This document shows, one piece after another, positions 7,832 through 16,154 of a stretch of 59,567 nt of DNA; within the stretch, counting starts at the first letter, position 1, and every line of letters begins with the position of its first letter. A program made the position numbers and the translations under genes. This DNA comes from Fidelibacterota bacterium (GTDB lineage Bacteria; Pseudomonadota; Alphaproteobacteria; Rhodospirillales; Rhodospirillaceae): contig CANJPG010000013.1 in NCBI GenBank assembly GCA_947476065.1, forward strand, positions 1-59,567, read 5' to 3'. A model generated the notes under the pieces. That model ran no database searches, was not told the DNA's origin, and saw nothing but the letters and a program-made list of their open reading frames with translations.

Positions 7832-9817
7832 TTAGGCGACTTCGCTGATGCTGCTGCCGGCGCCATCGGCAGCATCGTTGCTGCCGTTGAGGAAGGACTG
7901 CCAGTCGTAGTCGTTGTCTTCGGCGATATTGAAGCTCTGGGCCCACACCGGGTCGGCGGTGTGCTGCTCGTGCGAGTTATGCACCTGCTTCTCGGCGCGC
8001 TGCAGATTGCGCTCGGTGATGATCGCCATGCGTCCCGCGCCATGGTCCTTGTAGACCGTCAGCGCCAAGCGGAAGGCATCGGAAGATTGGCGCATGTAAG
8101 ACCACTCGCCGGAATGTTTGGCGAGCAGAAACAAGGCCGAGCCCAGGGTGTTCTGAATCGAGGCCCACTGTAGCGGCGCGGTATCGGGCGTGCGCACCTG
8201 CAAGGCGCCGACGCAACATTTCACGGCGTACTCCAGCACCGGCATGCTGCGCACGTTGTCGCCGTAGACCTGCAGGATCTGCGCGAGTGTATTGGAGACT
8301 TCCGACCAGCGGATCGGATGGGTGTAGCGGTTGAATACCTGGCGCGAAGCCTGGCAAGCGTGGATGGCCTCGCGCAAGGCGTTATCGTCGCCGATGGCCA
8401 GATCGATTTTGTAAAGCACGCAGCCCAAGCGGTATTTCACCAGACCCCAATCCAGCGTCTGGCGGCGGCGCGAGATGTGCATCAGCGCGCGGCGATAGGC
8501 GTCGGCGGCTTGTTCCAAGCAATCCGTGTCGTTGGTGCGTTCAGCAATGATCTGAAGCACCAGGCCTAGCTGCTGATAGAGCTGGCCGGTCAGCGGGCCC
8601 TGCTCCTGGCCGGCGACGTCGATGGCAGCGCGCCAGGCTTCGACAGCGGTGTGATACCAGCTGCGGTCGCCTTCAAGCTGGGCACAGGCAGCCGCGACGT
8701 TGCCGTAGCAAAACAGAATCGACGCGCGTTCCTGCGGCTCCATGGCGGCAGAGGGCTCAAGGCCCATGCTGCGCGCAGACTGGGCGATGGCCGGCAGGGC
8801 AGAGCGCAGGATACGACCTTGCGGAAAGCTGCGCGGATCGATGGCCGCGAGAGCCACCGCGCGAATAAGGGCCGTCCAGTCCGTGTAAAAATCGACGGGG
8901 ACCGAGAGTGTGTTGAGTGCAGTGAAGCGGCCAGGGCGTTCGCCTGGGCTGGAGGCCGTGGCGGTGAAATGCAGTTCGAGATTGCGCCCCGACGAATCGA
9001 CGTTGCCCCAGATGAGCAGATCGGCGTTCTGCTCGTTCATCCAGGCACGGGCATCGCGGGTGGCGCGCTTCATCAGGTCATCGTTGAGCACGGCGCCGGG
9101 TTCGGTGATGCCGGGCTGGGTCTTGGTAAGGTCGCGGTCGAGGGGTACGGCGCGCAGGCCGGGAATGCCGTCGAGGGCGGCCAACAGCGATTTACGCTGC
9201 AGGTTGTCGTAGTCGTCGCGGAGCTTGCCGACGAGGATGAGGATGTCAGCCGGCGGCGGGTTCTTGGCTTTGCGGCCCGGGCGGCGCGTCGGGTCCTTCA
9301 CCACCGCGTCGAAAATCTTTTCCATGAAGTTGGGTTTGCGCTCGCCGATCAGATTGGCCGGGAGCGGACGGCCGACGCGCAAGGGCGCCGCGATCAGCGG
9401 CTGCTCACTGTTGATCGGTACCGGCAGATTGGAGGCGACGGCCTTGTAGGCCGCGGCGCGGATCGTATCGCCATCGGACGAGCCGGCAGGCGAGCGCATG
9501 CGCCGGGCCAGCTTGGTCATGACCTTCAGCGCGGTGTCGGGATCGGCTTCGACCTGGCGCAGGAATTCGTCGCGCGGGATGGCTTTGGCGGTGACGGCGC
9601 CGCGGGCGCGGGCCGAGGTCGAGCGCGGGGTATTGTCGAGGATGCCCATTTCGCCGAACAGCTCGCCGGCTTTCAGGCGCGCCATCACGGTCAGGCCTTC
9701 AGGGCCGTCCTTGATCAGTTCGACGGAGCCGTCGAGGACCTCAAAGGCCCACTGACTCTCTTCGCCCTGGCGATAAATGATTTCGCCGTCTTTGTAGGTT
9801 TTGGTGACCGTTCTCAA
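7832..9817 (-). CDS. Cyclic-nucleotide-binding domain protein with TolB-like middle region and C-terminal TPR-like helices
   Basis: 661 aa, no signal peptide. The N-terminus (about 1-110) is a cNMP-binding/Crp-like fold: YKDGEIIYRQGEESQWAFEVLDGSVELI then GELFGEMGILDNTPRSTSARA, which matches the phosphate-binding cassette. The middle (about 170-330) contains ADILILVGKLRDDYD...LDGIPGLRAVPLDRDL...ADLLIWGNVD, loosely like the TolB-N-like region of adenylate cyclase/CadC-type proteins. The C-terminal 300 residues are helical repeats (YQQLGLVLQIIAERTNDTDCLEQAADAYRRAL and similar), TPR-like. It may sense a cyclic nucleotide and scaffold partners, but the function is unknown. A MarR-type palindrome lies 125 nt upstream (9942-9961). 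Confidence 0.85.
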   Translation of the reverse strand: MRTVTKTYKDGEIIYRQGEESQWAFEVLDGSVELIKDGPEGLTVMARLKAGELFGEMGILDNTPRSTSARARGAVTAKAIPRDEFLRQVEADPDTALKVMTKLARRMRSPAGSSDGDTIRAAAYKAVASNLPVPINSEQPLIAAPLRVGRPLPANLIGERKPNFMEKIFDAVVKDPTRRPGRKAKNPPPADILILVGKLRDDYDNLQRKSLLAALDGIPGLRAVPLDRDLTKTQPGITEPGAVLNDDLMKRATRDARAWMNEQNADLLIWGNVDSSGRNLELHFTATASSPGERPGRFTALNTLSVPVDFYTDWTALIRAVALAAIDPRSFPQGRILRSALPAIAQSARSMGLEPSAAMEPQERASILFCYGNVAAACAQLEGDRSWYHTAVEAWRAAIDVAGQEQGPLTGQLYQQLGLVLQIIAERTNDTDCLEQAADAYRRALMHISRRRQTLDWGLVKYRLGCVLYKIDLAIGDDNALREAIHACQASRQVFNRYTHPIRWSEVSNTLAQILQVYGDNVRSMPVLEYAVKCCVGALQVRTPDTAPLQWASIQNTLGSALFLLAKHSGEWSYMRQSSDAFRLALTVYKDHGAGRMAIITERNLQRAEKQVHNSHEQHTADPVWAQSFNIAEDNDYDWQSFLNGSNDAADGAGSSISEVA

Positions 9818-9941
9818 GGCGCGGTGTCCCCTTGGGAGTATCGAAGCCGCGCACTTCTGTGGCGGGTCGCGACAGTCTGCCGGGGAACGGTTTAATAAAG
9901 ATTAAGCCGGGGAGCCGGCAGAGGACACTGGCTCTGCCGAT

Positions 9942-9961
9942 AATAATGCATATGCATCATT
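9942..9961. promoter_or_regulatory. Palindrome, probable MarR operator (site 1)
   Basis: A 20-bp near-perfect inverted repeat (core ATGCATATGCAT at 9946-9957, one mismatched pair at 9945/9958). It overlaps the stop codon of the MarR gene and lies 125 nt upstream of the cNMP-binding gene. It shares the core TGATGCATAT-CATCA with site 2 at the MarR start. Confidence 0.65.
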
Positions 9962-10433
9962 GCTGCGCGGCGACGCGGGCGGCGGCTTCAAGGGCCTGTA
10001 GCAGCGTGCCGGCTTGGCCTGCCCCCAAGCCCTGGGTCAGGCCGCTTTGGGCCTGGCGCCAGAGCAGGGCAGCCCGGGCAAAGACCGCCTGGCCGGTGAT
10101 GGTCAGAACCAGCGCATCGGGCCTGCGGCCGGCGCCACCTTCGGCGGTGATATAACCGGCCTCGCGCAAGGGCTTGAGGTTGCGGCTAAGGGTGGTGCGG
10201 TCCATGGCCAATAGGAGCGCGGCTTCCGCCGCGGTGCGTGAGTCCCGGGCACCGATCACCGCCAGGATATTGAACTGGCTGGCCCTCAAGCCGGTGGGCG
10301 CCAGCGCCTCGTCGAAGACCCGACTGATGGCCCGCGCCGCGCGGCGGACATGGTGGCACAGACAGACCTGAACCAAGGCTTCGGGGTCTAAAGGCGGGGC
10401 AGATTCGGCTGTCAAACCGGTAGGAGGCTTCAT
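9957..10433 (-). CDS. MarR-family transcriptional regulator
   Basis: 158 aa from the ATG at 10433. Winged-helix region: LRASQFNILAVIGARDSRTAAEAALLLAMDRTTLSRNLKPLREAGYI (about residues 54-100), then a wing with GAGRRPDALVLTITGQAV. Flanking helices would form the dimer interface. Several alternative starts (GTG 10451, ATG 10448, ATG 10442) crowd the 5' end and none has a clear Shine-Dalgarno. The chosen start puts the palindrome 10435-10450 directly upstream, and a TATAGT at about 10457-10452 could give a leaderless transcript. Near-identical palindromes at both ends suggest autoregulation and control of the downstream cNMP/TPR gene. A CHH pair near the N-terminus might bind ligand or metal, but this is speculative. 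Confidence 0.88.
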   Translation of the reverse strand: MKPPTGLTAESAPPLDPEALVQVCLCHHVRRAARAISRVFDEALAPTGLRASQFNILAVIGARDSRTAAEAALLLAMDRTTLSRNLKPLREAGYITAEGGAGRRPDALVLTITGQAVFARAALLWRQAQSGLTQGLGAGQAGTLLQALEAAARVAAQQ

Positions 10434-10434
10434 A

Positions 10435-10450
10435 TGATGCATATACATCA
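10435..10450. promoter_or_regulatory. Palindrome, probable MarR operator (site 2)
   Basis: TGATGCATATACATCA, an inverted repeat with 14 of 16 symmetric bases, sits directly upstream of the MarR start used here. It differs from site 1 at few positions, so both are likely bound by the same protein. Confidence 0.65.
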
Positions 10451-10482
10451 CTATACGCCGGCGATAAAGTCCCCGAGTAGGC

Positions 10483-10722
10483 TCAGGCCGGCTTTTCGCC
10501 GTGTTTGATGGCGCCCTGATAGACGCGGTTGCTTTTGCCCTGGTAGGCGGCGGTCACGAAGCGGTTGCCGTTGGCGTCTTGGCCGAACTGCAGGGCCATG
10601 GCGCCCGACTCCACGGCCTGGGCCGCCTCCTCGTCCTTGATGGCGAAGCTTTTGGCCAAGGCGGCCACCAGGGCCGCGATCTCGGCGTACATTTCACGAT
10701 TTTCGGGGGACTTTTCGGACAT
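10483..10722 (-). CDS. Small conserved-looking hypothetical protein
   Basis: 79 aa, soluble, no membrane segment or signal. An acidic, Ala-rich helical N-terminus (YAEIAALVAALAKSFAIKDEEAAQAVESGAM) is followed by a polar strand-rich end (DANGNRFVTAAYQGKSNRVYQG). A purine-rich AAGGCAAG lies about 8 nt before the ATG at 10722. It ends 32 nt before the MarR operator region and may be co-oriented with MarR. I do not recognise the family. Confidence 0.6.
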   Translation of the reverse strand: MSEKSPENREMYAEIAALVAALAKSFAIKDEEAAQAVESGAMALQFGQDANGNRFVTAAYQGKSNRVYQGAIKHGEKPA

Positions 10723-10858
10723 CGGATGCGGCTTGCCTTGTCGGGATGAGGTCAGACGGTAAACTGCGGGCTTATAATTCCATCTGCGCCGCAGGCGAGT
10801 CGGTCTACAAGGACCGACTGGGTAAATTCAAGCCGGGCAAATTCAAAAGGGCTTCGTC

Positions 10859-11347
10859 ATGATCCGCCGTCTGATCCCCACCATCGGCACAGTCGCCTTC
10901 TTGCTTGTGGCCCCGTCGTTGACGGCCAGCGCGCTGGCCAAGGACCTCATCGGCACGGCGCAGGACTCCGGCACCTTCACCATTCTGCTGCAGGCGGTGA
11001 AATCCACCGGCCTGACCGATGTCCTGTCGGGGCCGGGGCCCATCACCCTGTTTGCGCCGACAGACGACGCCTTCGCCAAGTTGCCGCCCGGGACGCTAAA
11101 GGATCTGCTGAAGCCCGAAAGCAAAGAAAAGCTGCGCAAGATTTTGACCTATCACATCGTCGACGGCAAAGCGACGTCGCGGGATTTCCTCGGCAAGCGC
11201 CTCGAGGCAGCCACGATGGAGGGCGGCTCTTTCCTGATCGACGCGACCAAAGGCGTAACCATCGACAACGCCAAATTGATCAAGGCCGACATCATCGCTG
11301 ACAACGGCTTTATTCAAGTCATCGATACGGTCATGATGCCGAAATAG
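10859..11347 (+). CDS. Secreted fasciclin (FAS1) domain protein
   Basis: 162 aa. A signal peptide (MIRRLIPTIGTVAFLLVAPSLTASALA) is followed by one FAS1 domain. The conserved H1 box reads ITLFAPTDDAFAKLP (about 61-75) and the H2 box NGFIQVIDTVMMPK closes the protein. The central YH motif appears as LTYHIVDG. Such periplasmic or surface proteins are linked to adhesion or matrix, but single-domain bacterial members are mostly uncharacterised. It lies 36 nt upstream of the FAH-family gene and may be read with it. Confidence 0.93.
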   Translation: MIRRLIPTIGTVAFLLVAPSLTASALAKDLIGTAQDSGTFTILLQAVKSTGLTDVLSGPGPITLFAPTDDAFAKLPPGTLKDLLKPESKEKLRKILTYHIVDGKATSRDFLGKRLEAATMEGGSFLIDATKGVTIDNAKLIKADIIADNGFIQVIDTVMMPK

Positions 11348-11382
11348 GCGCCTCAGCCAACTCACCTACAAGAGTACCGTTC

Positions 11383-12228
11383 ATGAAGATGAAATTTGTC
11401 AGCTACGAATATACGCACGGGCCGCGCTTCGGCGCGGTGATCGGCAACGACATCATCGACCTGTCCGACGCCGGACATAGTCTGCGCAGTGTGCTGGCCA
11501 CGGGACCCTTGGTGAACCTTCAGGCGGTCGCCTCCGAGCGCAAACCGACCGTGGCACTCGATCACGTCGTGCTGCTGCAGGTGATTCCCGATGCGGCGCG
11601 CATCATTTGTATCGGCAAGAACTACCGCGACCATGCCGTGGAAATGGGTGGGCCCATGGCTGAAAACCCGGTCTTGTTCATGCGCACGGCGCAGTCGCTG
11701 GTGGGCCATCGCCAGTCCATCGTCTGTCCCAGCGCTTCCCACGAATACGATTTCGAAGGCGAGCTGGCCGTTGTCATCGGCAAGGGCGGGCGCCGCATTC
11801 CCGTGGACAAGGCTTTGTCGCACGTTGCGGGCTACACCTGTTTCCTCGACGGCAGCGTGCGCGATTTCCAGAAGCATTCCTTCACCGCCGGCAAGAATTT
11901 CGATTCATCGGGCGCTTGCGGACCCTGGCTGGTTCCGGCGACGGAAGTGCCCGATCCGCAGAACCTGATGCTGACCACGCGCATCAACGGCGAAGTCGTG
12001 CAGCAGGACAACACCAGCAACATGATCTACTCGGTGGCGGCGACCATCTCCTATATCTCGACTTTCACCCACCTCGAGCCCGGCGACGTCATTTCCACCG
12101 GCACGCCGGCGGGTGTGGGTGCCGCGCGCAAGCCGCCCAAGTGGCTGAAGCCGGGCGACAAAGTCGAGGTCGAGATCGAGCGCATCGGGATCCTGGCCAA
12201 TACCGTCATCTCAGAAGTCGCCCGCTAA
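11383..12228 (+). CDS. Fumarylacetoacetate hydrolase (FAH) family protein
   Basis: 281 aa cytosolic metal-dependent C-C hydrolase, decarboxylase or isomerase family. Signature segments: ICIGKNYRDHAVEMG (about 73), DFEGELAVVIGK with the metal-binding Glu pair (about 124), the LDGSVRDFQ motif (about 153), GKNFDSSGACGPW (about 168) and DVISTGTPAGVG (about 233). This arrangement fits the acylpyruvase/2-hydroxyhepta-2,4-diene-dioate isomerase group. The substrate is not deducible. It precedes the Opp-type transporter by 33 nt with a good AGGAG before oppB, so co-transcription is likely. Confidence 0.92.
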   Translation: MKMKFVSYEYTHGPRFGAVIGNDIIDLSDAGHSLRSVLATGPLVNLQAVASERKPTVALDHVVLLQVIPDAARIICIGKNYRDHAVEMGGPMAENPVLFMRTAQSLVGHRQSIVCPSASHEYDFEGELAVVIGKGGRRIPVDKALSHVAGYTCFLDGSVRDFQKHSFTAGKNFDSSGACGPWLVPATEVPDPQNLMLTTRINGEVVQQDNTSNMIYSVAATISYISTFTHLEPGDVISTGTPAGVGAARKPPKWLKPGDKVEVEIERIGILANTVISEVAR

Positions 12229-12261
12229 AAAGCCCGGTCAATCAGGAGCCCCGCGCCCCGC

Positions 12262-13200
12262 ATGTGGTCCTATTTCGCCCGGCGCGTTGTCATCGGCGTC
12301 CCGACGCTGTGGGCGATCATCACCGTGTGCTTTTTCCTGATGCGCCTGACGCCGGGCGGGCCCTTTGACGGCGAGGCGCCGATCCCGGCGGAGATTCTCG
12401 TCAACCTCAGGGCGCGCTATCACCTCGACGATCCCTTGTGGAAACAATACGTCGACTACCTGATCAGCCTGCTGCACGGCGATTTCGGGCCGTCGTTCAA
12501 GTATCGCGACTTCACCGTCACCACGCTAATTGCTCAGGGTTTCCCCGTCAGTCTGCAGAACGGCTTTGCCGCCCTGGTGCTGGCCATCGTGATCGGGGTG
12601 CCGCTAGGCATCGTTGCGGCCCTGGCCCAGAACACGCGGCGCGACTACATCGTTTCGGCGGCGGCCATGACCGGCATCGTCATCCCCAACTTCGTCATGG
12701 GACATGTGTTGATCCTGGTGTTCGGCGTCTGGCTGAAGGACAGCTTCGTGCATCTGCCGGCGGGCGGCTGGGACGACGGCGCCTTCGCCAACCGCATCCT
12801 GCCGGTGTTTTGTCTCGCGCTACCCTATATCGCCTATCTCGTGCGTATCACGCGCGGCAGCATGATCGAGGCCATGCGCGCCAACTATGTGCGCACCGCG
12901 CGCGCCAAGGGATTGCCGTTTCATACCGTCGTGCTCCGCCATGCGCTCAAGTCGGCGCTGGTGCCGGTGGTGACCTTTCTGGGTCCGGCGACGGCTTTCC
13001 TGCTGACGGGCTCCATGGTGGTCGAGACCATTTTCCAGATTCCCGGCATCGGCCGTTACTTCGTGCAAGGGGCCCTGAACCGCGATTACACGTTGGTGAT
13101 GGGCGTCACCATCCTCAGCGCTGCATTGGTCATTGCTATGAATCTGGCGGTGGACCTGCTCTACGGCCTGCTCGATCCCAAGGTGCGTTATGAGCGCTAA
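12262..13200 (+). CDS. Oligopeptide/dipeptide ABC transporter permease (OppB/DppB type)
   Basis: 312 aa inner-membrane permease with about six TM helices. The N-terminus MWSYFARRVVIGVPTLWAIITVCFFLMRLTPGGPF is the standard first TM plus periplasmic loop. The EAA-like loop reads YVRTARAKGLPFHTVVLRHALKSALVPV (about 210-237). It overlaps oppC by 11 nt. It is the first of four contiguous transporter genes. A periplasmic binding protein gene, normally the first gene of such operons, is absent here. Confidence 0.94.
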   Translation: MWSYFARRVVIGVPTLWAIITVCFFLMRLTPGGPFDGEAPIPAEILVNLRARYHLDDPLWKQYVDYLISLLHGDFGPSFKYRDFTVTTLIAQGFPVSLQNGFAALVLAIVIGVPLGIVAALAQNTRRDYIVSAAAMTGIVIPNFVMGHVLILVFGVWLKDSFVHLPAGGWDDGAFANRILPVFCLALPYIAYLVRITRGSMIEAMRANYVRTARAKGLPFHTVVLRHALKSALVPVVTFLGPATAFLLTGSMVVETIFQIPGIGRYFVQGALNRDYTLVMGVTILSAALVIAMNLAVDLLYGLLDPKVRYER

Positions 13201-14098
13201 CCTCGCCTCGCCCCACGGCGCGGCCCTCGATGCCGCTGCAACCACAGAAGGCCGCAGCCTCTGGCAGGATGCGTGGCGGCGCCTTATGGCCAACCACGCG
13301 GCTGTCACCGGCCTCGTCATCCTGGTGCTGATCGCCCTTGTCTCGGTGGTCGGGCCCTATCTGCTGCCCTGGACCTATGACGAGATCGACTGGCGCCATG
13401 TAGAGGCGTTGCCGCCCGATATGGCAACGCGCCACTACTTCGGCACCGACTCGCTGGGCCGCGACCTGCTGGCCCGCACGCTGTTCGGTGGGCGTATCTC
13501 GCTGATGGTGGGGATCCTCGCTACCACGGTCGCCCTATTCATCGGCGTCACCGTCGGCGCCATCGCCGGCTTCGTCGGCGGGCGAACCGACCAATACCTG
13601 ATGCGCTTTGTCGATCTGATGTATTCGGTGCCGCTGACCTTCTTCGTGATTATTCTGATGGTGGTCTTCGGGCGAAACTTCATCCTGATGTTCCTGGCCA
13701 TCGGCGCGGTCGAATGGCTGACCATGGCGCGCATCGTGCGCGGCCAGACGCTGACGTTGCGCAACAAGGAGTTCATCGAAGCCGCGCGGGCCTCGGGCGG
13801 CTCGACCACCTGGATCATCATCCGTCACATCGTGCCCAATGTGCTGGGCGTGGTCATGGTCTACGTCACCCTGACGATCCCGCAGGTGATTCTGCTGGAG
13901 AGTTTTCTGAGTTTCCTGGGCCTTGGCATTCAGGAGCCCATGACCAGCTGGGGCATGCTGATCAATGATGGCGCCGCCGAACTCGAGGTCAGCCCGCGCA
14001 CGCTGATCATTCCGGCAGCCTTCATGACCGTAACGCTGTTTTGCTTCAACTTCCTCGGCGACGGTCTGCGCGACGCCCTCGATCCGAAAGACCGGTGA
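13190..14098 (+). CDS. Oligopeptide/dipeptide ABC transporter permease (OppC/DppC type)
   Basis: 302 aa. An N-terminal cytosolic arm is followed by TM1 (VTGLVILVLIALVSVVGPYLLPW) and the BPD_transp_1 domain. Conserved segments: HYFGTDSLGRDLLARTLFGGRISL (about 83) and EAA loop EFIEAARASGGSTTWIIIRHIVPNV (about 195). Its TGA overlaps the ATG of oppD by one base (TGATG), so the subunits are translationally coupled. It pairs with the OppB-type subunit to form the membrane channel. Confidence 0.94.
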   Translation: MSANLASPHGAALDAAATTEGRSLWQDAWRRLMANHAAVTGLVILVLIALVSVVGPYLLPWTYDEIDWRHVEALPPDMATRHYFGTDSLGRDLLARTLFGGRISLMVGILATTVALFIGVTVGAIAGFVGGRTDQYLMRFVDLMYSVPLTFFVIILMVVFGRNFILMFLAIGAVEWLTMARIVRGQTLTLRNKEFIEAARASGGSTTWIIIRHIVPNVLGVVMVYVTLTIPQVILLESFLSFLGLGIQEPMTSWGMLINDGAAELEVSPRTLIIPAAFMTVTLFCFNFLGDGLRDALDPKDR

Positions 14099-15081
14099 TG
14101 AACGCGCCGGTTCTCGATATCAAAAACCTCATCGTGCGCTTTGCCACTAATGACGGCGAAGTAGCCGCCGTCAGCGATTTGTCGCTCAGCATCGGCAAGG
14201 GCGAATGCCTCGGTATCGTCGGCGAGTCGGGATCGGGCAAAAGCCAAACCTTTCTTGCGGTGATGGGTCTGCTCGCGCGCAATGGCAGCGTCAGCGGCGA
14301 GGCGATCTATGGCGGCGTCAATCTGCTGACCGCCGGCGAACGCGCGCTCAATGAACTGCGCGGCAACGCCCTGACGATGGTGTTCCAGGACCCGATGACG
14401 TCCTTAACGCCGCATATGAAAGTCGGCCGCCAGCTGACCGAAGTGCTGATCCGCCATCGCGGCGTGGATAAAACCACCGCGCGCAACGAAGCCGTTGCCA
14501 TGCTCAAGCGTGTGCAGATCCCCGAGGCCGAGCGGCGCTTTGATATGTATCCGCACGAATTGTCGGGCGGTCTGCGGCAGCGTGTGATGGTCGCTATGGC
14601 GCTGTTGTGCGGGCCAGCGCTGATCATCGCCGATGAACCGACCACGGCGCTCGATGTAACGGTCCAGGCGCAGATTCTCGATCTCATCCGCCGCGCCAAA
14701 GACGAACTCGATACAGCGGTGGTGCTGATCACCCATGATCTTGGCGTCGTCGCGGGCCTCGCCGACCGCGTCGCTGTCATGTACGGCGGGCGTCTGGTGG
14801 AGATCGGCGAGGTGCATCAAATCTTCCGCGCGCCGCAGCATCCCTATACCCAAGGCCTGCTGGCCTGCACGCCGCGGCTTGATGATCCGGCGACGGCGAC
14901 GCTCGTGACCATCCCCGGCCAGCCACCGAATTTGCAGAACCTGCCCAGCGGCTGCTCCTATCATCCGCGCTGTCCCTATGTGATGGACCGCTGCCGCGTT
15001 GAGCGGCCGGTATTAACGCCGGGCGTGAGCGGCGGTTTGAAAGCCTGCCATCTCGATGCCCTTGTGCAAGGTGCGGCATGA
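14098..15081 (+). CDS. Oligopeptide/dipeptide ABC transporter ATPase (OppD/DppD type)
   Basis: 327 aa. Walker A GESGSGKSQT (about 40), Q-loop in MVFQDPMTSL, signature LSGGLRQRVMVAMAL (about 156), Walker B LIIADEPTTALD (about 176), H-loop ITHDLGVVA. The C-terminal oligopeptide-type extension HPYTQGLLACTP...PSGCSYHPRCPYVMDRC carries the Cys residues that in some relatives bind a 4Fe-4S cluster. Start chosen at the ATG coupled to oppC. It overlaps oppF by 4 nt. Confidence 0.95.
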   Translation: MNAPVLDIKNLIVRFATNDGEVAAVSDLSLSIGKGECLGIVGESGSGKSQTFLAVMGLLARNGSVSGEAIYGGVNLLTAGERALNELRGNALTMVFQDPMTSLTPHMKVGRQLTEVLIRHRGVDKTTARNEAVAMLKRVQIPEAERRFDMYPHELSGGLRQRVMVAMALLCGPALIIADEPTTALDVTVQAQILDLIRRAKDELDTAVVLITHDLGVVAGLADRVAVMYGGRLVEIGEVHQIFRAPQHPYTQGLLACTPRLDDPATATLVTIPGQPPNLQNLPSGCSYHPRCPYVMDRCRVERPVLTPGVSGGLKACHLDALVQGAA

Positions 15082-16061
15082 GCGCGCCCTTGCTCGCCGT
15101 GCGCGATTTGAAAGTGCACTTCCAGGTGCGCAGCGGCGGACTGCTGTTCGCCGACTACGTTCCGTTGAAGGCCGTCGATGGCGTGAGTTTTGATCTGGCG
15201 GCCGGTGAAACGCTGGGCATCGTCGGCGAGTCCGGCTGCGGCAAGTCAACGCTGGGCCGCGCCGTACTGCAGCTGTTGCCAGTGACCGCCGGCAGCGTCG
15301 CCTGGCTGGGCGGCGATCTTACCGCGCTCGATAAAAAGGAACTGAAAGCCCGCCGCCAGGATATGCAGATCATTTTTCAGGATCCCTTGGCCAGTCTCGA
15401 TCCCCGCATGACCGCGGGCGATATCATCGCCGAACCGGTCAGAAACTTTCACAGCGGCATGTCTGGTGCCGCGATCAAAGCCGGCGTGCAGGAGATGATG
15501 GCCCAGGTCGGCCTGCTGCCGGGTATGGTCAACCGTTACCCCCACGAATTCTCCGGCGGTCAATGCCAGCGTATCGGCATTGCGCGGGCGATGATTCTTG
15601 GCCCGAAGCTGGTCGTCTGCGACGAGCCGGTGAGCGCGCTCGATGTCTCGATCCGTGCCCAGGTGATCAATCTGCTGATGGACCTGCAGCAGGCCTATGG
15701 GCTCGCGATGCTGTTCATCAGCCACGATCTGTCGGTGGTGCGCCATATCAGTCACCGCGTCATGGTCTTGTACCTGGGGCGGGTGATGGAAATCGCCGAC
15801 CGGGATGCATTGTTCAAGGCCGCGCGTCATCCCTATACCCAGGCCTTGATGACGGCGGTGCCGATCCCAGACCCGGATAAGGAGCGGGCCAAGCCACGGG
15901 TGGCGGTCGGCGTCGATCTGCCATCGCCGCTCAATCCGCCGTCGGGCTGTGTCTTTCGCACGCGTTGTCCCAAGGCGACGCAAGTTTGCGCCGATGTGGT
16001 GCCGCCGTTGGAATCGGCGGGGCCAGGCCACGAGGTTGCATGCCATCATTGGCGGGACTAA
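15078..16061 (+). CDS. Oligopeptide/dipeptide ABC transporter ATPase (OppF/DppF type)
   Basis: 327 aa. Walker A GESGCGKSTLG (about 53), Q-loop IIFQDPLASLDPRM, signature FSGGQCQRIGIARAM (about 158), Walker B LVVCDEPVSALD (about 178), H-loop ISHDLSVVRHI. The C-terminal HPYTQALMTAVP...PPSGCVFRTRCP motif defines the peptide/nickel subfamily. It completes the B-C-D-F transporter. The gene ends 93 nt before ggt, with strong inverted repeats in between. Confidence 0.95.
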   Translation: MSAPLLAVRDLKVHFQVRSGGLLFADYVPLKAVDGVSFDLAAGETLGIVGESGCGKSTLGRAVLQLLPVTAGSVAWLGGDLTALDKKELKARRQDMQIIFQDPLASLDPRMTAGDIIAEPVRNFHSGMSGAAIKAGVQEMMAQVGLLPGMVNRYPHEFSGGQCQRIGIARAMILGPKLVVCDEPVSALDVSIRAQVINLLMDLQQAYGLAMLFISHDLSVVRHISHRVMVLYLGRVMEIADRDALFKAARHPYTQALMTAVPIPDPDKERAKPRVAVGVDLPSPLNPPSGCVFRTRCPKATQVCADVVPPLESAGPGHEVACHHWRD

Positions 16062-16087
16062 AAGGCGGGAATAATTTTCTCCGAATC

Positions 16088-16147
16088 GTTTAACACCACG
16101 GGCCCGTGGCGAAACCGCATGCCATGGCCTTCGCCGGTGTGTTAAAC
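16088..16147. promoter_or_regulatory. Nested inverted repeats between oppF and ggt
   Basis: An outer inverted repeat GTTTAACAC (16088-16096) / GTGTTAAAC (16139-16147) encloses a perfect 14-bp palindrome CCACGGGCCCGTGG at 16096-16109. No U tract follows, so this looks more like an operator or a 5' leader structure than a terminator. The right outer arm ends 7 nt before the ggt ATG and would cover its ribosome-binding region. Confidence 0.5.
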
Positions 16148-16154
16148 CGGTTGC

